From an uncultured Roseburia sp. (GTDB lineage: Bacteria; Bacillota; Clostridia; Lachnospirales; Lachnospiraceae), in assembly GCA_947628935.1 (NCBI GenBank), contig CANRBT010000006.1, positions 1 through 32,196 of the forward strand: a DNA stretch of 32,196 nucleotides, given 5' to 3'. Both the position numbers and the translations under genes were made by a program. The notes beneath the pieces are model-generated. The model saw nothing but the letters and a program-made list of their open reading frames with translations, had not been told where the DNA came from and did not search any database. This document shows positions 24,281 through 32,196 of this stretch, one piece after another (positions within the stretch are counted from its first letter, which is position 1; each line of letters begins with the position of its first letter).

Positions 24281-24999
24281 CTCTTTTTCCAAAATCCCTT
24301 TTCTTCCTCTTTCTTGCGCATGTTTCCGCGGATCGCGGCATCCAGCTTCCGGAAGCGCTCCTCCTCCAGTTCTTCCCGCTCCCGCATCAGGTAATTCATT
24401 TCCTTTATCACCTGCTTCCCCACCTCGTCGCTGATGTTTTGGCTCAGCTCCTCGTTATTTGCCGCAAGCGCCTTTCCTACGATCTGTGTCATGAGATCCG
24501 TGAACTGCGCCATCCGATCCGTGTTATCTAAAATGCTCTGCGGCGTCTCCCGGTTCTTTACATTTTGCGGATATTGGGGCGCCCGCACGGGTGGATCCGC
24601 TATCGGAAGTATCGCAGACGAGCCAGCCCCTCCTGCGGATGACTGGTCTTCGGTCGCCGGCTTGTTTGCCGTGACAGGTTTGCCTGGTGCGGACTGCCTG
24701 TCCGGCGCGGACTGCAGCACGGCATCTTTCTTCGCGATTGCATCCTCTTCCGTCTCCGGCGGGAACTCGTCGAGCGGTCCGTTATGTACGATCATGCGGA
24801 TGGCTTTTAACTGATACCCCTGTTCCTTCAACTCTTTGATCCTTTGAAACTCCTGGATATTCTCCTTTGTATAGTATCTGTGTCCCAGCTCATTGCGCGG
24901 GACATCCAGTTCCAATTCATCCTCCCAGTAGCGCAGCACATGCGACTCTACGTTGACGATATGTGCCGCATCGGAAATCAAATAATGCGCCTTATCCAT
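24262..24999 (-). CDS. MerR-family HTH protein with C-terminal coiled coil
   Basis: YLISDAAHIVNVESHVLRYWEDELELDVPRNELGHRYYTKENIQEFQRIKELKEQGYQLKAIRM; Pro/Ala/Ser linker; charged helical C-terminus. Confidence 0.9.
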   Translation of the reverse strand: MDKAHYLISDAAHIVNVESHVLRYWEDELELDVPRNELGHRYYTKENIQEFQRIKELKEQGYQLKAIRMIVHNGPLDEFPPETEEDAIAKKDAVLQSAPDRQSAPGKPVTANKPATEDQSSAGGAGSSAILPIADPPVRAPQYPQNVKNRETPQSILDNTDRMAQFTDLMTQIVGKALAANNEELSQNISDEVGKQVIKEMNYLMREREELEEERFRKLDAAIRGNMRKKEEEKGFWKKRKPSQP

Positions 25000-25088
25000 T
25001 CCGTCCCTCCTTCTCTGCTTAACTTATATTATAAGCATCCCCGGGGGTTCATACAACGAAAATCGCTCGCCTTATTGCGACATCATTT

Positions 25089-26435
25089 TCACTTCTGCAT
25101 ATTCGCAAATTTCGTATACTGCGGCAGCCATACCAGGTTGATCGTCCCAATCGGACCGTTTCTCTGCTTCGCAATGATGATCTCGGACACGCCCTTCATA
25201 TCGGAATCATGGTTGTAATAATCGTCCCGGTAAATGAACATCACTACATCCGCATCCTGCTCGATCGCTCCGGATTCCCGAAGGTCGGAAAGCATGGGTC
25301 TGTGATCCGGTCGTTGTTCCACGGCACGGGACAGCTGGGAAAGCGCGATCACAGGCACGTTGAGCTCTCTCGCCAGCGCCTTCAACGACCGTGAAATGTC
25401 GGAAATCTCCTGCTGACGGGAATCTGAGGCACGACCGGAACCGGTCATCAATTGCAGATAGTCGATGATCACGAGCTTCAGGTCATGCTCCAGCTTGTAC
25501 TTTCGACACTTGCTGCGCAGCTCTCCGATGGAAATGCCCGGCGTATCGTCAATGATCAGCTCTGAATTACCGATCGTGCCGGCTCCTTCGATCAGCTTCT
25601 CCCAGTCCTCGTCGGACAGGCTGCCGGTCCGCAGCGCCTGCGCGTCGACATGGGATTCCAGCGAAAACAGACGGTTGACAAGCTGCTCCTTGGACATCTC
25701 GAGAGAAAAAATGGCGGTACACATGTTTTCATGGAACGCCACATACTGTGCGATATTCAGAGCAAATGCCGTCTTGCCCATGGAGGGACGCGCGGCGATC
25801 AAAATCAGGTCGGACGGCTGCAATCCGGCTGTGCGGAAATCCAGATCCATAAATCCGGTCGGAACACCTGTCACGGCTCCGGAGGTTTTCGCAGCGTTTT
25901 CAATCCGCTCCAGGGCATTCATCACGACCTGGCGGATCGGCACATAGTCGCCGTTTTCTCCGCGGCTTGAAATCAGGTCAAAAACCTTCTTTTCCGTGAT
26001 ATCCATGACCGTCTGAACGCTCTCTCTGCCCAGATAACACTCATTTTCGATTTCCTCATTGATTTTAATGAGCTTTCTGCGCATGGAATGGTCTTTTACG
26101 ATCTGCGCATGATGCTTTACGTTTGCCGAGGTATAGACGGCTGCCACCAGGTCACGCAGGAAATCCATGCTGATGATCTCCGGCGGAACATCCTTTTCCC
26201 TCAAACGATTCTGCAGCGTCACCAGATCCACAGGCAGACCCTTGTTGAACAGCTCGAGGATGGTCTCAAAAAGCAGCGCGTACTGCTGATAGTAGAAATC
26301 CTCGGCGATCAGCATCTCCATCGCTGTCACAATGGCATCCTTATCCATGATCATGGAACCGATGACGGACTGCTCCGCCTCCAGGCTGTTTGGCATGACA
26401 CGTTTCATCAAACTCTCGTCCATGCTTGTATTCAT
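25089..26435 (-). CDS. dnaB: Replicative DNA helicase DnaB
   Basis: 448 aa; MPNSLEAEQSVIGSMI, ARPSMGKTAFALNIA, FSLEMSKEQL, VIIDYLQLM, SQLSRAVEQRPDHRPMLSDLRESGAIEQDAD. Confidence 0.99.
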   Translation of the reverse strand: MNTSMDESLMKRVMPNSLEAEQSVIGSMIMDKDAIVTAMEMLIAEDFYYQQYALLFETILELFNKGLPVDLVTLQNRLREKDVPPEIISMDFLRDLVAAVYTSANVKHHAQIVKDHSMRRKLIKINEEIENECYLGRESVQTVMDITEKKVFDLISSRGENGDYVPIRQVVMNALERIENAAKTSGAVTGVPTGFMDLDFRTAGLQPSDLILIAARPSMGKTAFALNIAQYVAFHENMCTAIFSLEMSKEQLVNRLFSLESHVDAQALRTGSLSDEDWEKLIEGAGTIGNSELIIDDTPGISIGELRSKCRKYKLEHDLKLVIIDYLQLMTGSGRASDSRQQEISDISRSLKALARELNVPVIALSQLSRAVEQRPDHRPMLSDLRESGAIEQDADVVMFIYRDDYYNHDSDMKGVSEIIIAKQRNGPIGTINLVWLPQYTKFANMQK

Positions 26436-26441
26436 CTCGCG

Positions 26442-26888
26442 TTATTCCTCCACCACATGAACTGTGAATGTGCCCGTCACCTTCGGATGCAGCCGAATGG
26501 AAACCTCTGTCATACCGAAAGTACGGATCGGTTCCGGAAGCTGCATCTTTTTTTTGTCGAGCTCAAGTCCCAGCTGCTCCCTGGCGGCTGCTGCGATCTC
26601 CTTTGTGGAGACAGAGCCGAAGGTTCTTCCTCCCTCTCCCGCCTTCATCCTGACCGTGACCTTCTTATCTTTTAACTGCGCGGCGAGCGCCTCCGCCGCC
26701 GCAAGGTTCTCCTGCGCGACCTTATCTGCATGCCGGTTCTGAAGCTTCAGGTCATTGAGGTTCTTTGCCGACGCCTCCACGCCCAGCTTCTTGGGAAAAA
26801 GCGCGTTTCTGGCATATCCGTCACTGACGTTGACAACGTCGCCCTTCTTTCCAAGGGACTTCACATCCTGCAACAAGATTACTTTCAT
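26442..26888 (-). CDS. rplI: 50S ribosomal protein L9
   Basis: 148 aa; [33 protein letters not shown]. Confidence 0.99.
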   Translation of the reverse strand: MKVILLQDVKSLGKKGDVVNVSDGYARNALFPKKLGVEASAKNLNDLKLQNRHADKVAQENLAAAEALAAQLKDKKVTVRMKAGEGGRTFGSVSTKEIAAAAREQLGLELDKKKMQLPEPIRTFGMTEVSIRLHPKVTGTFTVHVVEE

Positions 26889-28939
26889 ATTACAATATCT
26901 CCTTCTTTTAACATGACATCAATGGTTTCCTGCACCCTGCGCTTCGCCTGTGCCATCGTACAATTCGTCAACTGAGCTCCCGCCACATTCATGTGACCGC
27001 CTCCGCCCAGACGCTCCATGAGCAGCTGAACATTGACCTCATCGATCGAGCGGGCACTGATATAAATTTTACCCTGATAGCTGGTCAGCACGATGGACGC
27101 CTTGATACCGGCGATATTCAAAAGCTCGTTCGCCGCCTGCGCGCACGCGATCGTAGGACTTTCCAGATCCTCTGCCGGGCAGACGGAAATCGCAAAGGAT
27201 TCCCGATAGACCTCCGCGCTGCGCACTGCTTCCGCTCTCGCCTTGTAGGAAGCCATATCATCCCGCAGCAGCTTGCGCACCCGGGTGACTTCCGCCCCGG
27301 CGCGGCGCAAATACGCTGCAGCCTCAAAGGTGCGAACGCCTGTTTTTGTCATAAAGTTGTTCGTATCGATCAAAATTCCCGCATAAATGCAATCTGCCTC
27401 ATGCGGCTCCAGCCTGATGTTCTCTGTAAAATACTGCAGCACCTCCGCAATCATCTCACAGGCGCTGGAAGCGTATGGCTCTACATAGGAGAGAACCGGA
27501 TTTTCAATGACCTCACTGCCCTGTCTGTGATGATCAAAAACACAGACGGTATCCGTCCGCTTTAACAGCTCCGGACATTCGGTATAGCTTGGGCGGTTCG
27601 TATCCACCACCATCACAAGCGTATTGCGATTCGTGAGAAGGATTGCCTCGTCGCTCTGAATGAAAAGATCCGCCGGATAACCTTTTTCCTCCGAGAATCC
27701 TTCCACCAGCGGCCGCAGGGATGACGTCACATCATTGAGCACGATCTGCGCCTTCTTGCCGAGCACACGCGCGGCGCAGTAGATCCCAATCGCTGCGCCA
27801 AGCGCATCGACATCGCTGATGCTGTGTCCCATGATGATCACATGTTCACGGCTCATAATGACCTCCTGCAGGGCGTGTGCCTTGACGCGCGCCTTGACGC
27901 GGTTGTTGCGCTCGACCTGCTTTGCCTTACCACCGTAGTATGCCACATCCTCTCCCTCGCGGACGACCACCTGATCCCCGCCGCGACCCAATGCAAGGTC
28001 GATCGACATTCTCGCATACTCATAATTCTGTGTGTAGCTGTCTCCGCCCGCTCCGATACCGATGCTCAGCGTCACAGCCATCTCATTGCCGACTTTGACG
28101 CTCTTGACGTCCTCCATAAGCGCAAAACGGCTTTCCCGGAGCTGTGGCAGATATTTGTTCTTAAACACTACAAAATATTTGTCCTTCTCGATCTTGCGCA
28201 CGAGCGCGTCGATCTCGGAAAAATATTTGTTCACCTTCCTGTCAATGAGCGCCACCAGAAGAGACCGCTTGACCTCCTCAATACTGTTGAGCGCTTCGTC
28301 ATAGTTGTCGATATACACCAGCGCCGCAACCAGACGCTGCTCCTCGTTCTGCTGGATGTACCGGTTCAGTTCCGTCTCATCGAACAGATAGATGGCGGTC
28401 AGATACTCGCTGCTCTCATCCAGATCCATCAGCTCCCCGCCCTGCGCCATGGAATCAAAATACATCCGTGTCAGACAGACGCGAAAATATCTGTCCTCAT
28501 AGGGCACATGCAGAGATTCTTCCCGCTCGCCCCGCTGTAAAAACTCCTTGGTGAGCGACGGGAACACCGTGGAGACAGACTTATGGTAATTCTTATCCTT
28601 TCCCGTGAGTTCCGTGAACTGCCTGTTCACCCACAGGAACTTCGCGTTATAATCCAACAGGGCATACGGTATGTCAAAGTCATTCAAAAGCTGCTTCTGC
28701 ACAGTCCCATACTGTGTGGCAAAATTCACGAGCTCACGCTTTAACAGCCGCTTTGTGCGCAGATAATAAAATCTCGCATACAGAAAATAGATGATCGTGG
28801 CGCCGAAAAACAGGAAACCCAAGGCAATGCTCCTCATAAAAACTGTCACATCGAGCACGACCAGGAAAATCGTCACAAGCATGGGAAACAACAGATACAC
28901 GCGCAGCGCTCCCCGCAGTTTTACGTCATTTTTTTTCAA
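26885..28939 (-). CDS. gdpP: DHH family cyclic-di-AMP phosphodiesterase (GdpP-like)
   Basis: N-terminal TMs, PAS, degenerate GGDEF, DHH (VFDHHR) and DHHA1 ([12 protein letters not shown]); TTG start at 28939 with GGGGAGG RBS; 4-nt overlap with rplI. Confidence 0.93.
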   Translation of the reverse strand: MKKNDVKLRGALRVYLLFPMLVTIFLVVLDVTVFMRSIALGFLFFGATIIYFLYARFYYLRTKRLLKRELVNFATQYGTVQKQLLNDFDIPYALLDYNAKFLWVNRQFTELTGKDKNYHKSVSTVFPSLTKEFLQRGEREESLHVPYEDRYFRVCLTRMYFDSMAQGGELMDLDESSEYLTAIYLFDETELNRYIQQNEEQRLVAALVYIDNYDEALNSIEEVKRSLLVALIDRKVNKYFSEIDALVRKIEKDKYFVVFKNKYLPQLRESRFALMEDVKSVKVGNEMAVTLSIGIGAGGDSYTQNYEYARMSIDLALGRGGDQVVVREGEDVAYYGGKAKQVERNNRVKARVKAHALQEVIMSREHVIIMGHSISDVDALGAAIGIYCAARVLGKKAQIVLNDVTSSLRPLVEGFSEEKGYPADLFIQSDEAILLTNRNTLVMVVDTNRPSYTECPELLKRTDTVCVFDHHRQGSEVIENPVLSYVEPYASSACEMIAEVLQYFTENIRLEPHEADCIYAGILIDTNNFMTKTGVRTFEAAAYLRRAGAEVTRVRKLLRDDMASYKARAEAVRSAEVYRESFAISVCPAEDLESPTIACAQAANELLNIAGIKASIVLTSYQGKIYISARSIDEVNVQLLMERLGGGGHMNVAGAQLTNCTMAQAKRRVQETIDVMLKEGDIVI

Positions 28940-29027
28940 AACCCAGCCTCCCCTTTCAGAAACTGTCCCGTTCGGATGGTTCATTCAGCAATGCAGAGCC
29001 CCCGATTTCTGCATCATTTATACTCCA

Positions 29028-29033
29028 TTATAC
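29028..29033 (-). promoter_or_regulatory. Predicted extended -10 promoter of gdpP-rplI-dnaB
   Basis: Minus strand TGGTATAAT; no strong -35. Confidence 0.45.
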
Positions 29034-29074
29034 CATTTGGGAAGCCCGATAGAAAGCATTTTTTGCGCAAAAAG

Positions 29075-29100
29075 AACTGTCCACAAGAAGTGGGACAGTT
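29075..29100 (-). terminator. Rho-independent terminator of putative lipoprotein gene
   Basis: AACTGTCC...GGACAGTT stem followed on minus strand by CTTTTT. Confidence 0.7.
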
Positions 29101-29120
29101 CCATCATTTATCAACTATAT

Positions 29121-29777
29121 TTAGTTTTCCTGTGCAAGTGAAAGATACCTTCCCTGGTCCATATCATCGATAAAGTTGTCGGAAATAATCCGGACTCCGG
29201 CAAGACCCTCCATATCCTCCAGCAGCTCTCCTTCTTTGGTCAGATAGCGCTTTTCCTCCCCGTCATACCGCAGATGACGATATCCGTCCTCCGCCCCCAG
29301 ACCGTATTCCTGATATACGATATCGTGCCAGCCATCGGTACAATCCTCACAGATCAGAATCGGCGTGCGCAGCCCCTCAAAGGAATCCAGCACGGAAAAA
29401 CTCTCCCCATCCGTCGCCAGAAGCAGCGCCGGGTCTCCGAACGAAACCCTTGTGTACTCTCCGACGACGACGACAACGATCTCCTCCTCCCCATCCTCGT
29501 TGAGATCGACATAGTTATAATAATAACGCGTCTCCGCTCTCTCCTCCTCCGGCACCTGGTAATATGCCGTCAAAAACTCCGCCAGCGCAGGGTACGGGGC
29601 ATCCTCCGCATACACGACCTCTACCTCCGGCAAAACCATATCCTCCCCTGCCGTCTGCTCCGTCTCCGGCACGGCGTCTCCCACTCCGCTGCCACAGCCC
29701 GTCATCCACAGCGCCGCCTGCATCGTTACATACAGCACGCTCACTGGTACCGCTTTCTTTCCCGCGTCTCTCCTCAT
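29121..29777 (-). CDS. Putative secreted lipoprotein with EF-hand/dockerin-like DxNxDG motif
   Basis: 218 aa; N-terminal hydrophobic segment ending MTGC, acidic ectodomain with YVDLNEDGEEEIVVVV. Confidence 0.65.
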   Translation of the reverse strand: MRRDAGKKAVPVSVLYVTMQAALWMTGCGSGVGDAVPETEQTAGEDMVLPEVEVVYAEDAPYPALAEFLTAYYQVPEEERAETRYYYNYVDLNEDGEEEIVVVVVGEYTRVSFGDPALLLATDGESFSVLDSFEGLRTPILICEDCTDGWHDIVYQEYGLGAEDGYRHLRYDGEEKRYLTKEGELLEDMEGLAGVRIISDNFIDDMDQGRYLSLAQEN

Positions 29778-29880
29778 CTTCTCCCTCGCCTCTGCTTCCG
29801 ATTAGTCTTATCATATACGATTCTTCCCAAAATTCCAAGCACCTTGCGCGATTCTTAAGGAAACATTTAAAAACGAAAAA

Positions 29881-29917
29881 GGCTGTCCCTCCGCCAGTGT
29901 CCGGCAAAGGTACAGCC
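29881..29917 (-). terminator. Rho-independent terminator after rpsR
   Basis: GGCTGT...ACAGCC stem with inner hairpin, followed on minus strand by TTTTTCGTTTTT. Confidence 0.75.
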
Positions 29918-29965
29918 CGTATCGTTCCTGCTCTCTGTGGGTGGCAGACCGTTATGCATTCGATA

Positions 29966-30229
29966 TTAATCGCATACGTACGGCATCAGCGCCACGTGGC
30001 GCGCCCTCTTGATCGCTACCGTGAGCGCCCTCTGATGCTTTGCGCAGTTGCCCGTAATGCGGCGCGGCAGGATCTTCCCTCTCTCGGAGATATATCTCTT
30101 GAGCTTGTTCGTATCCTTGTAATCGATCACATTGTCCTTACCGCAAAATACGCACACTTTTTTTCTTCTATGCATCGGGCGTCTCTTCATCGGAGCGCCT
30201 TCCTTGTCCGCTGTCTTATTGAAAGCCAT
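29966..30229 (-). CDS. rpsR: 30S ribosomal protein S18 (zinc-ligand-containing form)
   Basis: 87 aa; [58 protein letters not shown]. Confidence 0.98.
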   Translation of the reverse strand: MAFNKTADKEGAPMKRRPMHRRKKVCVFCGKDNVIDYKDTNKLKRYISERGKILPRRITGNCAKHQRALTVAIKRARHVALMPYVCD

Positions 30230-30250
30230 GATGATCCCTCCTAATCTGAT

Positions 30251-30694
30251 TTAGTTGAACGGCAATTCCTCGTCTATGCCATCCGGAATGTTCATAAATC
30301 CGTCTCCCGCAGCGCTGCTCGGCGACGGTCTCTCCGCCTGTGTATAGCCGGAACCGTCGCCGTTGTTCGCATTCTTGCTCTCTGCAAACTCCTGATCCTC
30401 TACAATGACTTCCGTCGTATACACGCGCTGCCCTTCCTTATTCGTATAACTGCCTGTCTGGATGCGGCCGGTAACTGCAATCTTTGTCCCCTTGCGGAAA
30501 TATTTCTCCGCAAACTCCCCGGTACGTCCAAATGCCACGCACGGAATAAAATCCGCCGTCTGCTGATCGCTGTCTCTCCGAAACCTGCGATCGACAGCTA
30601 AGGTATACCGCGCGATGGCTGTCGCCTGATCTCCCTGGGAATACCGAACCTCCGGATCCCTTGTCAACCGTCCCATAAGAATGACTTTGTTCAT
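30251..30694 (-). CDS. ssb: Single-stranded DNA-binding protein
   Basis: 147 aa; MNKVILMGRLTRDPEVRYSQGDQATAIARYTLAVDR...; acidic C-terminal tip DEELPFN. Confidence 0.97.
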   Translation of the reverse strand: MNKVILMGRLTRDPEVRYSQGDQATAIARYTLAVDRRFRRDSDQQTADFIPCVAFGRTGEFAEKYFRKGTKIAVTGRIQTGSYTNKEGQRVYTTEVIVEDQEFAESKNANNGDGSGYTQAERPSPSSAAGDGFMNIPDGIDEELPFN

Positions 30695-30714
30695 ATGTCC
30701 TGTTATCCTCTCTA

Positions 30715-31005
30715 TTATGCCTCGTCTTTTCTAACGCACAAGAAACGGAGAACGTTGTCCATAATACGGACATCCTGCTCCACTGCGGCAGGAACGCCAG
30801 ACTCGGCATCAAACTGGATAAAGTAGTAATAGCCTTCGTTCATCTTCTGGACCTCATACGCAAGTCTCTTTTTGCCCCAGTCCTCAACCTCCGTCACGCT
30901 GCCGCCGGCACGGGTGATATACTCCTTTGCCTTCTCCACAACAGCGGTTCTCGCGTCGTCCTCAATCTTTGCACTGACAACGAGCGCCAACTCATACTTG
31001 TTCAT
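30715..31005 (-). CDS. rpsF: 30S ribosomal protein S6
   Basis: MNKYELALVVSAKIEDDARTAVVEKAKEYITRAGGSVTEVEDWGKKRLAYEVQKMNEGYYYFIQF; start at 31005 after AAAGGAGG. Confidence 0.98.
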   Translation of the reverse strand: MNKYELALVVSAKIEDDARTAVVEKAKEYITRAGGSVTEVEDWGKKRLAYEVQKMNEGYYYFIQFDAESGVPAAVEQDVRIMDNVLRFLCVRKDEA

Positions 31006-31030
31006 GCGAATTTCCTCCTTTTGGTCTCTG

Positions 31031-31052
31031 GCCCACGGTCGCCGCCGTGAGC
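31031..31052 (-). promoter_or_regulatory. Candidate S6:S18-binding leader hairpin of rpsF
   Basis: Minus strand GCTCACGG-CGGCGA-CCGTGGGC, 8-bp stem (one G-U) between promoter and RBS of rpsF. Confidence 0.4.
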
Positions 31053-31079
31053 AAGGAATTTGATATACCACGAGCATCT

Positions 31080-31108
31080 AATATAGCACATTTTTCCTGT
31101 TGATTCAA
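31080..31108 (-). promoter_or_regulatory. Predicted promoter of rpsF-ssb-rpsR
   Basis: Minus strand TTGAAT - 17 nt - TATATT. Confidence 0.6.
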
Positions 31109-31290
31109 GACTTTTTGTGTATTTCCCGGGTATTTTTTTCTACAAGCTTCCGCGCCACCATGATCTGATGCCCGCAGCCCTCGCATTTTAACCGAAAATC
31201 CGCTCCCACACGTAAGATCTCCCATTCACTGCTGCCGCAGGGATGCGGCTTCTTTAAGCGCACGACATCCCCCACTTCGTATCTGTCCAT
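31105..31290 (-). CDS. DUF951 family protein
   Basis: MDRYEVGDVVRLKKPHPCGSSEWEILRVGADFRLKCEGCGHQIMVARKLVEKN; GGGAGG RBS overlapping the upstream sir2 stop; GTG at 31293 is an alternative start. Confidence 0.9.
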   Translation of the reverse strand: MDRYEVGDVVRLKKPHPCGSSEWEILRVGADFRLKCEGCGHQIMVARKLVEKNTREIHKKS

Positions 31291-31299
31291 CACGCCTCC

Positions 31300-32025
31300 C
31301 TAGCACACGATCTGCCCGAACACTTCGCCAAGCCCTGCCTGGATCAGCAGGTCGGCGCGCCGATCCATCTGTGTCGTCGACTTGTTGATCAGCACGAGCT
31401 TATTACCCCGATAGAAATCGATCAATCCTGCCGCCGGATATACCGCGAGCGAGGTTCCGCCGATGATCAGCAGATCGGCATGGCTGATATAATAGACTGC
31501 ATCCTCCATGGTCTGTTGGTCCAGTCCCTCCTCGTAGAGCACGACATCCGGTTTGATATTACCTCCGCACGAATCACAGAGCGGCGTTTTTGCACTGCTT
31601 TCCAGTATGTAACGCGCATCGAACAGCTTTCCGCATTTCTGACAGTAATTCCGATGCACGCTGCCGTGGAGCTCGAGCACCTTCCTGCTGCCCGCCATCT
31701 GGTGCAGACCGTCAATGTTCTGTGTAATGACCGCTTTGAGCTTCCCTGCCTGCTCCAGCTCGGCAAGCTTTTGGTGTGTCGTGTTCGGCTTTGCATCCAG
31801 GCACAGCATCTTGTCCCTGTAGAAACGGTAAAATTCCTCCGTATGTCTTATATAGAAGGAATGGCTTAAGATCGTCTCCGGCGGATAGTCATATTTCTGG
31901 TTGTAAAGCCCGTCCACACTGCGAAAATCAGGGATCCCGCTCTCCGTGGAAACGCCCGCGCCGCCAAAAAACACGATATTGTCCGATTCCTTCACCATCT
32001 GTACAAACGTCTCGATATTTGTCAT
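31300..32025 (-). CDS. NAD-dependent protein deacylase, Sir2 family
   Basis: 241 aa; [47 protein letters not shown]...CDSCGG zinc site, [14 protein letters not shown]. Confidence 0.96.
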   Translation of the reverse strand: MTNIETFVQMVKESDNIVFFGGAGVSTESGIPDFRSVDGLYNQKYDYPPETILSHSFYIRHTEEFYRFYRDKMLCLDAKPNTTHQKLAELEQAGKLKAVITQNIDGLHQMAGSRKVLELHGSVHRNYCQKCGKLFDARYILESSAKTPLCDSCGGNIKPDVVLYEEGLDQQTMEDAVYYISHADLLIIGGTSLAVYPAAGLIDFYRGNKLVLINKSTTQMDRRADLLIQAGLGEVFGQIVC

Positions 32026-32045
32026 GATCTCCCTCCTCTCCTTGC

Positions 32046-32051
32046 ATTATA
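32046..32051 (-). promoter_or_regulatory. Predicted extended -10 promoter of sir2-DUF951
   Basis: Minus strand TGGTATAAT directly downstream of the tRNA terminator T-tract. Confidence 0.4.
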
Positions 32052-32065
32052 CCACAAAAAAAATC

Positions 32066-32090
32066 GGCAGCGCCACATTTTGACGCTGCC
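32066..32090 (-). terminator. Rho-independent terminator of tRNA-fMet
   Basis: GGCAGCG...CGCTGCC stem followed on minus strand by GATTTTTTTT. Confidence 0.85.
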
Positions 32091-32098
32091 ATCTGAAG

Positions 32099-32172
32099 TT
32101 GCGGGAACAGGATTTGAACCTGTGACCTTCGGGTTATGAGCCCGACGAGCTTCCAGACTGCTCCATCCCGCG
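32099..32172 (-). tRNA. Initiator tRNA-fMet (CAT), CCA not encoded
   Basis: Minus strand CGCGGGATGGAGCAGTCTGGAAGCTCGTCGGGCTCATAACCCGAAGGTCACAGGTTCAAATCCTGTTCCCGCAA: CAT anticodon, three G-C pairs GGG/CCC in the anticodon stem, C1-A72 mismatch. Confidence 0.93.
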
Positions 32173-32196
32173 CTATTTTGATTGATGAAATGTATT

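Noticed and set aside
27824-28540. 238-aa + strand ORF opposite gdpP
   Set aside because: Antisense shadow of a conserved gene.
32099-32172. C1-A72 mismatch in tRNA as sign of a pseudo-tRNA
   Set aside because: The mismatch and three G-C pairs in the anticodon stem are hallmarks of bacterial initiator tRNA.

Overview
The window looks like a core-genome segment of a moderately high-GC Firmicute (Lachnospiraceae/Clostridia-like by gene content and order). I see no mobile elements, CRISPR arrays or phage genes. Left to right it holds: an AI-2E-type permease (partial), an aconitase-superfamily hydratase, a HAD phosphatase, a histidine kinase/response regulator pair divergent from an LCP protein, an XRE regulator, two small hypotheticals, a membrane-anchored 5'-nucleotidase-family protein, an amidohydrolase, a complete F1Fo ATP synthase operon (atpZ/I-B-E-F-H-A-G-D-C) with promoter and terminator, dCMP deaminase, upp, an LMW-PTP-fold protein, Sua5/YwlC, galactose mutarotase, a 2[4Fe-4S] ferredoxin, a MerR protein, dnaB-rplI-gdpP, a putative lipoprotein, rpsR-ssb-rpsF, DUF951, a Sir2 deacetylase and an initiator tRNA. 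The main items for follow-up are: (1) a YwlE-position LMW-PTP homologue in which both the nucleophilic Cys and the general-acid Asp are replaced (candidate pseudophosphatase); (2) a c-subunit with a Na+-binding signature; (3) a coiled-coil protein with a duplicated PEIR(I/V)N...EYF C-terminal motif; (4) a 10-bp stem-loop at the predicted 5' end of the hydratase mRNA; (5) a candidate S6:S18 autoregulatory leader on rpsF; and (6) an SSB whose C-terminal tip runs one residue past the usual terminal Phe. All calls come from reading the sequence and motif recall; no database search was run.
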